DNA of 7,257 nucleotides from Xanthobacteraceae bacterium (GTDB lineage Bacteria > Pseudomonadota > Alphaproteobacteria > Rhizobiales > Xanthobacteraceae): assembly GCA_030037105.1 (NCBI GenBank), contig JASHRY010000241.1, positions 1-7,257 of the forward strand. Direction: 5' to 3'. Shown piece after piece: positions 1 through 6,699 of the stretch. Positions within the stretch are counted from its first letter, which is position 1. Every line of letters begins with the position of its first letter. Position numbers and translations under genes: made by a program. Under the pieces are notes generated by a model. That model was given only the letters and a program-made list of their open reading frames with translations, had not been told where the DNA came from and did no database searches.

Positions 1-1
1 A

Positions 2-1060
2 CTGCTGCCGTTGCTGCGGCCGGCCCTGCTCGCCGTACTGGCCTGGTGCGCCGTCTCGGTGGTCGGCTCCTGGGAGCCCGCGCTCGCCGCGCGACGCTTC
101 GCCTTCACGCTCGTCATCATGAGCATTTCCGGGATGGCACTGCTGCTGCCGAAGAACGCCCGGCACTTCAGCGACCTGATGGCCGCGACCGTGCTCATCG
201 TGCTCGCCGCGTGCTATCTCGGCGTTCTGCTCGCGCCGTCGCTTTCGATTCACCAGGCGACCGATTTCGCCGAGCCCGAACATGCCGGGGACTGGCGCGG
301 ACTATTCCCGCACAAGAACCAGGCGGGCGCGACGATGGTGCTCTTCATCTTCATCGGAATGTTCGTGGCGCGCATGCGCAGTCGCGCCCTCGGCGCCGCG
401 ATCATCGGCCTCGCCTCGGTCTTTCTCGCCTTTACCGAGTCGAAGACGGCGATCGGCGTGCTGCCGCTGGTGTTGATTCTGGCGGCGATCATCGCCCGGA
501 GCCGCCGGCCGATCGTGGGGGTCGCGCTGGTGATCGTCATTCTTGCCGTTTTAAACGTGTGCTCCGTCGGCACGGTCTATTTCCCCGCGCTACGCAGGCT
601 GATGGAATCGGTGATGCCGGACGCGACCTATACCGGCAGGACCGAGATCTGGCAGTTGGCGCTGCAATACGTCGCGCTGCGCCCGTTCACCGGCTACGGC
701 TTTTCCGCGTTCTGGGGCACCGAGGAGGTGGTCTATGGGCTGGGCGACAATTCAAGCTGGGTGAATGCGGCAAGCGACGCGCACAATGCTTACGTCAATT
801 TGGCGGTGACCATCGGCATCCCCGGACTGGTGCTGGCGATCGTCTGGATCGTCGTTCTGCCGATCCTCGATTTTTATCGCCGCTCGCGCGAGCCGCACAT
901 TCGCGTCCTGCAAATGCTGTTCCTACGTATATGCCTTTACGGCGTGTACGCCTCGTGCTTCGAAAGCTCGATTTTCCAGCAGGTCGGCGAAATCTGGTTC
1001 GTGTTCGTGACCGCAGCCTTCGGCCTGCGTTATCTCTCGGTCACGCGCGCCACGCCGTGA
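2..1060 (+). CDS. O-antigen ligase / polysaccharide polymerase family membrane protein (ExoQ/Wzy/WaaL-like), 5' partial
   Basis: This is an integral inner-membrane protein of the O-antigen ligase/polymerase superfamily, which joins lipid-linked polysaccharide units or transfers polymer at the periplasmic face. The frame is open to the left edge, so the TTG at base 11 is probably internal and the true start lies outside. Numbering from that TTG, hydrophobic spans lie near residues 3-20, 30-46, 57-76, 106-122, 126-143, 146-162, 166-184, 266-288 and in the last 45 residues. Family-like signatures are GLFPHKNQAG (97-106), TGRTEIW (208-214), RPFTGYGF (224-231) and the SDAHNAY loop with His258-Asn259, followed by GIPGLVL. 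A typical member has about 400-450 residues, so perhaps 50-100 are missing. The gene converges on the GH5 gene with 21 bases between stops. Polymerase and ligase activities cannot be separated from sequence alone, but a locus containing a flippase favours a Wzy/ExoQ-like polymerase role. Confidence 0.85.
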   Translation: MLPLLRPALLAVLAWCAVSVVGSWEPALAARRFAFTLVIMSISGMALLLPKNARHFSDLMAATVLIVLAACYLGVLLAPSLSIHQATDFAEPEHAGDWRGLFPHKNQAGATMVLFIFIGMFVARMRSRALGAAIIGLASVFLAFTESKTAIGVLPLVLILAAIIARSRRPIVGVALVIVILAVLNVCSVGTVYFPALRRLMESVMPDATYTGRTEIWQLALQYVALRPFTGYGFSAFWGTEEVVYGLGDNSSWVNAASDAHNAYVNLAVTIGIPGLVLAIVWIVVLPILDFYRRSREPHIRVLQMLFLRICLYGVYASCFESSIFQQVGEIWFVFVTAAFGLRYLSVTRATP

Positions 1061-1081
1061 TCGGCCGTTCGGTCGTCGTCA

Positions 1082-2386
1082 TCATCGGGCGGGGCCGTCC
1101 GGCAATCGCGCGCGCCAGACGGGCTTCGCCGCAGTCTCCGGCACGTCGAGACGCAGCGCGCGCATGAGTTGCGGATCGGGATAGCGGTCGCTCTCGCGCA
1201 CATAGAGGCCGAACGGATCGTCGCGCAGCACGAAGGCGGTCCAGCCCCAGCCGTGGCTTTCGATCGCCGCGGACGTATCGCGCAGCCAGCGCGCCCGCGA
1301 AGCCCGGTCGATTTCCACCCCTTCGATCGTCTGCTTCATGGCCCCGAACTCGGTGAACACGATCCGATCGGAATCGACGCGCTGACGCGCCTGCCAATCG
1401 GCGACTTGGTTCATCCACTGCGCGATCTGCGCGGGACCCTGCGCCTCCTGGAAATAGCGGCGGATTTCGCTCTCCGCCTTGGCCTCGGCCGCCTGCCGAT
1501 CGACGCCCGGCGGCGCCAGCGTCACCGTCCGGAACCTCGCGCGCGTCAGCGACAGCGTATCGTCAAGGCTTCCGGCCGCGGCCGGGAACGGAACCCCGAT
1601 CGTGCCCGCCAGATACGGCATCGTCCAGGTGGCGCCCTGGTGCGTGAACAGGAAAGGATAATAGAAATGTACGCTGACGAAATTGCGCCGGTCGTGCAAC
1701 AAATGGGTATCGAGGAGAACGATGCCCTCGATGTTCGACCAGCAGCCGCCGGTGAGGAACAGCGGCAGATTCGGCGCAATGCCGCGGATGCGCTCGACCA
1801 TGACCTCCTGGTAGGCGGTCCAATCCGTCCCGAATCGGACCCGGCACTTCGATTGCGGCTCGTTCATCGGCTCGAGCGCCACGACCCCGGTGTTGACGGA
1901 CGCCAGCGCCGCGGCGACGCGCTCGACCATCGTCGCATAAAGGCGGAATTTCGGACCGTCGAGACCGTCGAGATAGGTCTCCGGCAATTCGTGATGCAGC
2001 GACGGCGGGAACAACGTGACCAGCACGTTGAGATCGTGACGATGAATCGCGGCAATGACCGCGAGGAGATCATCGAGAATCTTCCGCCGCTGCCGCTCGT
2101 CGCCCTGCATCAGCGGACCCATGTCGAGCGGGACGCGCATGTGGTCGAAGCCAATCCGGTGCAGCTCGTCGAAATCGAAAAGCGCCAATGCCGCGCGCGC
2201 CCGGGGATAAGCGGGATCGGCATAGCTTTTCGCTTCGCCATCGCCGGTCGTCGCGGGAAATTGGAAAAATTCAACGAGCGTCGCGCCGCGTTTGAAAGCG
2301 GGCGGGCCGACGGCGGCAGCCGTCCCTGCGGCCGCGACGCCCGCCGCAATGACCGCCGCCGCGGCCAAGCATACCCACGGTCTCAT
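1082..2386 (-). CDS. Secreted glycoside hydrolase, GH5-like (cellulase superfamily) endoglycanase
   Basis: This 434-residue protein looks like an exported retaining glycoside hydrolase of clan GH-A. The N-terminus (residues 1-25) is a signal peptide: MRPWVC, then a long Ala-rich hydrophobic core ending in TAAA, with probable cleavage near residue 25. The barrel signatures appear in order: MRVPL with Arg84, EPMNEP with Glu176 as probable acid/base, SVHFYYP with His240 and Tyr242, VFTEFGA with Glu346 as probable nucleophile, and GWGWTAF (Trp380, Trp382) at the last strand. All expected catalytic positions are intact. Cys181 and Cys215 could form a disulfide. Its start codon overlaps the stop of the upstream GT4 gene (ATGA), implying translational coupling. 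In polysaccharide loci such enzymes trim, release or length-control the polymer; that role here is inferred. The substrate cannot be told from the sequence, and a related GH-A family is possible. Confidence 0.85.
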   Translation of the reverse strand: MRPWVCLAAAAVIAAGVAAAGTAAAVGPPAFKRGATLVEFFQFPATTGDGEAKSYADPAYPRARAALALFDFDELHRIGFDHMRVPLDMGPLMQGDERQRRKILDDLLAVIAAIHRHDLNVLVTLFPPSLHHELPETYLDGLDGPKFRLYATMVERVAAALASVNTGVVALEPMNEPQSKCRVRFGTDWTAYQEVMVERIRGIAPNLPLFLTGGCWSNIEGIVLLDTHLLHDRRNFVSVHFYYPFLFTHQGATWTMPYLAGTIGVPFPAAAGSLDDTLSLTRARFRTVTLAPPGVDRQAAEAKAESEIRRYFQEAQGPAQIAQWMNQVADWQARQRVDSDRIVFTEFGAMKQTIEGVEIDRASRARWLRDTSAAIESHGWGWTAFVLRDDPFGLYVRESDRYPDPQLMRALRLDVPETAAKPVWRARLPDGPAR

Positions 2387-3489
2387 GGCCGGGCTCGTTC
2401 CGCCGTCGCCGACAAACCGGATTGCGGCGCGTTCGAATCATTCCGGGCCTGCGTTTCGAGCAGGCTGAGATAGCTCTCGATCATCCGCTGCCGCGAATAT
2501 CTACGGCGCACGCCGCGAGCGAAGGCGGCGGCGACCTGCGGCCCGGGCGGCCTCGCCAGCGCCGCGCCGATCGCCGCGGTCCAGCCCTCGACGTCGTGCG
2601 GGGCAACGAACGCGACCGGTTCGGCGCCATCGACCCGCAGCACCTCGCGCAGCACCGGCAGATCGGCCACGACCATCGGCATGCCGACCATGGCGGCTTC
2701 GACGGCGGCAAGCCCGAAAGTCTCCCATGTCGAGGGGAACACGAAAAGGTCGGCAGCGAGATAGAGGTCGGCAATATCGGCTGCCGGCAGCGGCCCGAGC
2801 ATGTGCAAGCGGTCGGCCACGCCAAGCGAAGCGGCGAGCGCGCGATACGCGCCTTCCTGCAGACCGCCTCCCGCGAGCACGAGATGCGATTGCGGCAAAT
2901 CGGCCAGCACCCGGATCAGCAGGTCCTGGTTCTTCTGCGGCGTCAGCCGGCCGACATTGAGGAGGAGCGGCTGCGCCGACGGCAAGTTGAAGCGCCGGCG
3001 CGCCTCCTCGCGGTGCCGGGTCGGCGCCGGCGCATCGAGCCCGTGCTCGATCAGGATCATTGCGCGCCGGTATGGCGCGGGATAGCGGGCGAACTCGGTC
3101 CAGGTGGCGGCGCTGTTGGCGATATTGGCGCTGTAAAGGCCGAGGCTGCCGGCGAGCCGGTCGAGCCATCGGATCGGCGGCGCCGTTTGGCCCGGCGTGC
3201 AAGTCTGGTGCACGATGCGCAACCGACAGCCGCGCAGCCAGCCAATTGCGCCGACGAGAATCGACGCCGTCGCCTGGTACGCGATCAGCGCGTCGAAATC
3301 GCCGCGCCAGACGCGGCGCGCCATGCGCAAGGCACAGGCAAGCTTCACCCGCACCGACAGACCCGGGCGCGGAAACAGATACGCCGTTTCGAACGCGAAC
3401 CGGTGCGATGACAATCCTTCTTCGATCATGCTGGCAAGCGTCTGAACACCGCCGCGTTCGCGATCGTGAAGGACTTGCAGAATACGCAT
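2383..3489 (-). CDS. GT4-family glycosyltransferase (GT-B fold)
   Basis: This complete 368-residue cytoplasmic glycosyltransferase is likely a retaining enzyme that moves a sugar from a nucleotide-sugar donor to a lipid-linked acceptor. The N-terminal domain opens with MRILQVLHDRERGGVQ, whose Gly13-Gly14 matches the glycine-rich acceptor-side loop of GT4 enzymes. The C-terminal donor-binding domain starts near residue 173 with LLLNVGRLTPQKNQ (GRLTPQKN at 180-187), followed by LVLAGGG (204-210). The hallmark E-x7-E motif is Glu256-Glu264 within WETFGLAAVEAAMVGMP. Length is normal for the family. The start ATG at 3489 faces the divergent flippase gene across 62 bases, and no strong ribosome binding site is visible. 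The stop overlaps the start of the GH5 gene, so the two are probably one operon. Donor sugar and linkage cannot be predicted. Confidence 0.92.
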   Translation of the reverse strand: MRILQVLHDRERGGVQTLASMIEEGLSSHRFAFETAYLFPRPGLSVRVKLACALRMARRVWRGDFDALIAYQATASILVGAIGWLRGCRLRIVHQTCTPGQTAPPIRWLDRLAGSLGLYSANIANSAATWTEFARYPAPYRRAMILIEHGLDAPAPTRHREEARRRFNLPSAQPLLLNVGRLTPQKNQDLLIRVLADLPQSHLVLAGGGLQEGAYRALAASLGVADRLHMLGPLPAADIADLYLAADLFVFPSTWETFGLAAVEAAMVGMPMVVADLPVLREVLRVDGAEPVAFVAPHDVEGWTAAIGAALARPPGPQVAAAFARGVRRRYSRQRMIESYLSLLETQARNDSNAPQSGLSATAERARP

Positions 3490-3551
3490 GAGATTTCAGT
3501 TGTGACGATGCGCAATCCGATTCATGGCGGCAGACGATTTAACGATACTCA
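3490..3551. promoter_or_regulatory. Divergent intergenic region, likely promoters for both flanking units
   Basis: This 62-base gap between the outward-facing GT4 and flippase starts is the largest gap between genes in the window and is visibly richer in A/T than its flanks. By position it should hold promoters for the leftward GT4-GH5 unit and the rightward flippase-GT26 unit. I see TTGTGA at 3500-3505 and AT-rich stretches near 3536-3549 (GATTTAAC, GATACT), but no well-spaced -35/-10 pair on either strand and no clear operator palindrome. If the flippase starts at 3606 instead of 3552, the region is about 54 bases longer. Confidence 0.4.
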
Positions 3552-5018
3552 GTGAAAGCTTTTGCGGCCACTTCTTTTCACCACAGCGATGACCTATCAC
3601 GCGGAATGCTTAATATTTCCGGCCTGCTCTACCTGAGCGCGCGCGCGGTGTCGGCCATCGGCAATCTCCTCGCCGTCGCCATTTTCTCGCGCCTGGCCGG
3701 CCCCGCGGAATACGGCCATTACGTTCTCATCTTTGCTTGGTCGCTGATCGTTTACGGCTTCGGCGCGCAATGGATGCGCTTCGCCTATTTCGGCGTTTAC
3801 CATCAGGACCGCTTTGCCGAATACATCAGCTCGCTGGCGCGACTTCTCGGTGCCGGCTTGGCTTTTGTGGCGCTGGCGCTGGCAGCATTCGGCGTTTTCG
3901 GCTTGTTCGCGCCGAGCTTTCTCCTCGCGGTCTTCGCTCTGGTGTGCGGGATGACGCTGTACGAAGCCGCGTTCGAGGTGGCGCGCACGCTCCTTCATGC
4001 CCGTGCCGCCGCGCTGTCGATGATCCTGCGCGCCGCGCTCACGGCGGTGTTGGGCAGCGCCAGCCTGTGGCTCGGCGGCGGCGCCAGCGGGCTTGCCGTC
4101 GCCGTCGCCGTCGCGCACGTCATCGCCGCCACGCCGTCGCTTGCGACCTTTTCCGGCGTGCGCTGGTCGCACCGCTCGCGCGCCGCCTCGCTGCACATCC
4201 TCGGCTACGGCTGGCCGCTGCTCCTCTCCTTTGGCGTCGCCGCCGTCGGACAGAGCATCGACCGGCTTTTTCTCGCCCATTATCTCGGCACTGCAGCGCT
4301 CGGACCCTATGGCGTCGTCGCCGACACGCTGCGGCAAAGCTTTACGGTCCTCGGCGACGCGATCACGCTGTCGCTGGTGACGATCGCCAAAAGCCATGCG
4401 AACAAAGGCAACCGCGATGCCGCCGACGCCACGTTGCAGCGGGCCTTCAATGCCTGCCTCGCCGCCGCGGCATTCGGCGCCGCCTTCTTCATCGTCTTCG
4501 GCGGCCCCATCTTGCGGGCGGTGTTCCGGCCGGAATTCGTCGCGCCCGCCCGCGGCCTCATTCCGATCTTCGCCGTCGCTTTCGCCTTCATGACCATGCG
4601 AAACTTCTACTTTGCGCAGGTGATCTATTTCACCCGCGCGAGCTATCTCGATCTGGTGATCTCGCTGCTGTTGGTGGTCGTCTCCACGGCACTTTCGTTC
4701 CTGCTTGTTCCCGCCTACGGCACGCATGGGGCGGCCGTCGCCTTGATGGCGGCGTGCATCATCTCCTGCGTCGCGTTCATGGCGCTCGGCCGCCGTTGGT
4801 ACAAATTGCCGATCGATTTCACCGCGCTCGGAGTCATGTCGGCGCTGGCGATCCTCTTCGTGTTTGGCGCGCAGGCAACGGCCGAGCTCATTCCCGGCGG
4901 CCTTGTTCCGCTCGCCCTCGACGCTCTCGTCTTCGTCCTGTTCGGCGGCTTCGCAATCCGCCGCTTCGGTCTTTTGACCGCGGTGCCAGCGCCGGAAGCG
5001 CCGTTGGCAAAGGCATGA
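3552..5018 (+). CDS. Wzx-like polysaccharide repeat-unit flippase (MOP/MVF superfamily)
   Basis: This 488-residue polytopic inner-membrane protein probably flips lipid-linked oligosaccharide units to the periplasm. The domain begins near residue 22 with SGLLYLSARAVSAIG and continues into IFSRLAGPAEYGHYVL (44-59), the characteristic first helix and loop of the Polysacc_synt family. A second-half counterpart is DRLFLAHYLGTAALGPYGV (237-255), and PAYGTHGAAVA (387-397) fits late helices. I count roughly 12-14 hydrophobic segments along the protein. The GTG at 3552 is the earliest possible start because an in-frame TAA lies at 3540-3542. The ATG at 3606 (Met19) would give a more family-typical N-terminus, and neither start has a clear ribosome binding site. 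The stop is 13 bases before the GT26 gene on the same strand, so they are probably co-transcribed. Substrate specificity is not readable. Confidence 0.88.
   Translation: MKAFAATSFHHSDDLSRGMLNISGLLYLSARAVSAIGNLLAVAIFSRLAGPAEYGHYVLIFAWSLIVYGFGAQWMRFAYFGVYHQDRFAEYISSLARLLGAGLAFVALALAAFGVFGLFAPSFLLAVFALVCGMTLYEAAFEVARTLLHARAAALSMILRAALTAVLGSASLWLGGGASGLAVAVAVAHVIAATPSLATFSGVRWSHRSRAASLHILGYGWPLLLSFGVAAVGQSIDRLFLAHYLGTAALGPYGVVADTLRQSFTVLGDAITLSLVTIAKSHANKGNRDAADATLQRAFNACLAAAAFGAAFFIVFGGPILRAVFRPEFVAPARGLIPIFAVAFAFMTMRNFYFAQVIYFTRASYLDLVISLLLVVVSTALSFLLVPAYGTHGAAVALMAACIISCVAFMALGRRWYKLPIDFTALGVMSALAILFVFGAQATAELIPGGLVPLALDALVFVLFGGFAIRRFGLLTAVPAPEAPLAKA
4095..4112 (+). repeat. Three-copy GCCGTC hexanucleotide tandem repeat inside the flippase gene
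   Basis: Three exact in-frame copies of GCCGTC encode alternating Ala-Val (residues 182-187) inside a membrane helix of the flippase. Loss or gain of a unit would stay in frame. Such short repeats arise easily in GC-rich coding DNA, so no function is claimed. Confidence 0.6.
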
Positions 5019-5031
5019 CGGCGCCACCAGG

Positions 5032-5964
5032 ATGATGCGGCAAACGAGCAACGCGCGATTGGCGGACCGCGACAGCGCGCCGCGGCAACCGCCGCGCATC
5101 GAATTCCTCGGCCTGCCGTTCTGCCTGCTGTCGCAACGCGAGGCGGTTCGCCTCATCATCGGGCGCCGCGGCGCGCCCTACCGCTACGTGGTCACGCCCA
5201 ACGCCTACCACGTCGTCACGGCTCACGATCAGCCGGAACGCCTCATGCCGATCTACCGCGGCGCCTGGCTGTCGCTCTGCGACAGTCGAATCCTGCGGGC
5301 GCTGGCGCGGCTCGAAGGGCGCGCATTGCCGCTCGTCACCGGCAGCGACCTGGTCGCGGCGCTGCTCGCTGCGCTCGGCGCTCCCGATCCGACAGGCGGG
5401 CGGCGGCTTCTCATCGTCGGTCCGCCGCGCGCCACGGCGACGACGTTGCGCGCCGCCTATCCCGATGTGGCGTTCGATATTCTGCCCGCGCCAGCGGGTC
5501 TTGCCGGCGATGCGGCGCTGCGCCGCGCCGTTGCGCGCGACTGCGTCGTGCGGCCGTGGGACATCCTGCTTTTATGCGTCGGCTGCCCGGCGCAGGAACT
5601 GATCGCGCGCGAGATCGGCGACCTCGGACGCAGCGGCGGCGTCGCGCTGTGCGTCGGAGCGGCGATCGATTTTCTCACCGGAGCGCGCGGCCGCGCGCCG
5701 CTATGGATGCAGCGGCTCAGTCTGGAATGGGCCTATCGCCTGGCGCAGGAACCGCGGCGGCTGTGGCGCCGGTACCTTGTCGAGTCGCCGAAAATCCTGC
5801 GCATCTTCATGGCGGCGCACGCGGCGCGAACGCCCTACGGCCCACGCGCGCCGTCCGCCTTAGCGATGGCGCGCATCGCCGGCAGCACCGGCATTCGCGA
5901 ATGGCTCAGGATTGCGCGCCGGGCGCGCAAGCGGCCGCCTCGGTCCGATAGCCGATCGCCGTGA
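5032..5964 (+). CDS. WecG/TagA/CpsF family glycosyltransferase (GT26)
   Basis: This 310-residue glycosyltransferase belongs to family GT26, whose members add a sugar to an undecaprenyl-diphosphate-linked acceptor, usually early in repeat-unit assembly. Family landmarks occur in order: VVTPNAYH (53-60), the catalytic-region Asp84 in LCDSRIL, VTGSDL (102-107), LLIVGPP (126-132), CVGCPAQE (182-189), a glycine-rich VALCVGAAIDFLTG (204-217), RAPLWMQ (221-227), LEWAYRL (231-237) and EPRRLWRRYL (240-249). The usual Asp-Gly after the acidic active-site residue reads Asp-Ser here. A basic tail of about 50 residues follows the domain and may aid membrane contact, as C-terminal appendages do in relatives. 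Two tandem ATGs at 5032 and 5035 follow AGGA, so the exact start is uncertain by one codon. The 3' end overlaps the convergent deacetylase gene by 59 bases. Sugar specificity (ManNAcA, ManNAc, Man or Glc in relatives) is unknown. Confidence 0.92.
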   Translation: MMRQTSNARLADRDSAPRQPPRIEFLGLPFCLLSQREAVRLIIGRRGAPYRYVVTPNAYHVVTAHDQPERLMPIYRGAWLSLCDSRILRALARLEGRALPLVTGSDLVAALLAALGAPDPTGGRRLLIVGPPRATATTLRAAYPDVAFDILPAPAGLAGDAALRRAVARDCVVRPWDILLLCVGCPAQELIAREIGDLGRSGGVALCVGAAIDFLTGARGRAPLWMQRLSLEWAYRLAQEPRRLWRRYLVESPKILRIFMAAHAARTPYGPRAPSALAMARIAGSTGIREWLRIARRARKRPPRSDSRSP

Positions 5965-6688
5965 GCGCATCGCGGACCGGCAGACAGGCCATGCCCTCGG
6001 CCTGAACCGCCGCAACCGTCGCCCGCAGGAGCGCCGCCGAGCAGCCGATCCAACTCGGCGTCTCGGCCACGTCGTGGGTATAGAAGATCAGCCAGCCGTT
6101 GCGCGCGCAGGTCTTGCGCAGCACGCGCCGCAGCTTATCGGGCGTCAGCGTCCGATCGTAAAGTTCGATCACCCGGAGCAGGCCGAGATCGACGATCCCG
6201 GCATTGACGCCTTCGTAGATGCCGCGGCAGCTATCGAAGCGCTTCTGGAGCTGCAGCTTGCGCGCAAGCGATACGCCGCCGAACGGGTAGCAGAAGTTGG
6301 TCGGCCGCATGCCGGCGCACAGCTCGCCCAGAAGCTCACGGTTTCGCCGGCACTCGTCCTCGAGCGCACGCGCATCGAGCCGATCGACGCGCACGTGCGA
6401 GAATGTGTGGCAGCCGATCTCATGGCCGCGCTCGTGCAGGGCGCGGACTTGATCGCGTCCGATCACGCGCCAATAGGTGTCGCGGCGGCTGCAGGTGCCG
6501 CCCGCGACGTAGAACGTGCCGCGCAGGCCGCGCGCCTCGAGGATGGCGGCGCCGTTCGAGTAAGCCGTATCGGGAACGTCGTCGAAGGTGAAGCTCGCGA
6601 GCGGCGCGCCGTTGCGCATGGCGAACGGCTTCGAGCGATGATGCCGCGCGGCTTTCCGCGACAGGCCGTCGAGGAGGGGCTGCAGCAT
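5906..6688 (-). CDS. Polysaccharide deacetylase, CE4/NodB-like, no signal peptide
   Basis: This is a 260-residue carbohydrate esterase family 4 (NodB homology) enzyme, expected to be a metal-dependent N- or O-deacetylase of a glycan. Motif 1 is SFTFDD (Asp36 probable base, Asp37 metal ligand), motif 2 is HTFSH (metal ligands His94, His98), motif 3 corresponds to FCYPFGG (132-138), and the late catalytic His is probably His205 in FYTHDV. The usual Arg of motif 3 is not evident. I start it at the ATG at 6688 because GAGG lies six bases upstream and homology-like sequence begins soon after; the frame is open further upstream, but that part is low-complexity Arg/Gly shadow of the neighbouring GT gene. 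There is no signal peptide or membrane anchor, so it probably works in the cytoplasm on a lipid-linked intermediate. It lies 8 bases downstream of the GT4 gene and overlaps the GT26 gene tail-to-tail. Confidence 0.88.
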   Translation of the reverse strand: MLQPLLDGLSRKAARHHRSKPFAMRNGAPLASFTFDDVPDTAYSNGAAILEARGLRGTFYVAGGTCSRRDTYWRVIGRDQVRALHERGHEIGCHTFSHVRVDRLDARALEDECRRNRELLGELCAGMRPTNFCYPFGGVSLARKLQLQKRFDSCRGIYEGVNAGIVDLGLLRVIELYDRTLTPDKLRRVLRKTCARNGWLIFYTHDVAETPSWIGCSAALLRATVAAVQAEGMACLPVRDALTAIGYRTEAAACAPGAQS

Positions 6689-6694
6689 GGCCGG

Positions 6695-6699
6695 CCTCA
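6695..6699 (-). promoter_or_regulatory. Ribosome binding site of the deacetylase gene, overlapping the GT4 stop
   Basis: Read on the - strand this is TGAGG, placed six bases before the ATG at 6688. The TGA is the stop codon of the upstream GT4 gene, so termination and re-initiation are adjacent and the two genes are probably translationally coupled. This site decides the start chosen for the deacetylase. Confidence 0.6.

Noticed and set aside
1062..1075. Possible hairpin CGGCC-GTTC-GGTCG between the two convergent stops.
   Set aside because: The stem is only five pairs including a wobble and is not followed by a T-run on either strand, so I would not call it a terminator.
1169..2473. A 434-codon open frame on + across the GH5 gene.
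   Set aside because: It is antisense to a gene with a signal peptide and intact GH5-like motifs, is rich in Arg/Asp/Glu with no recognisable domain, and is expected from codon bias in GC-rich DNA.
3524..3592. A 22-codon ATG frame in the divergent gap running into the flippase gene.
   Set aside because: It has no ribosome binding site or recognisable peptide features and overlaps the flippase in another frame.
3597..5159. A 520-codon open frame on - across the flippase and the start of the GT26 gene.
   Set aside because: The translation is a highly charged Arg/Glu/Gly-rich sequence with no domain, mirroring the hydrophobic flippase on the other strand.
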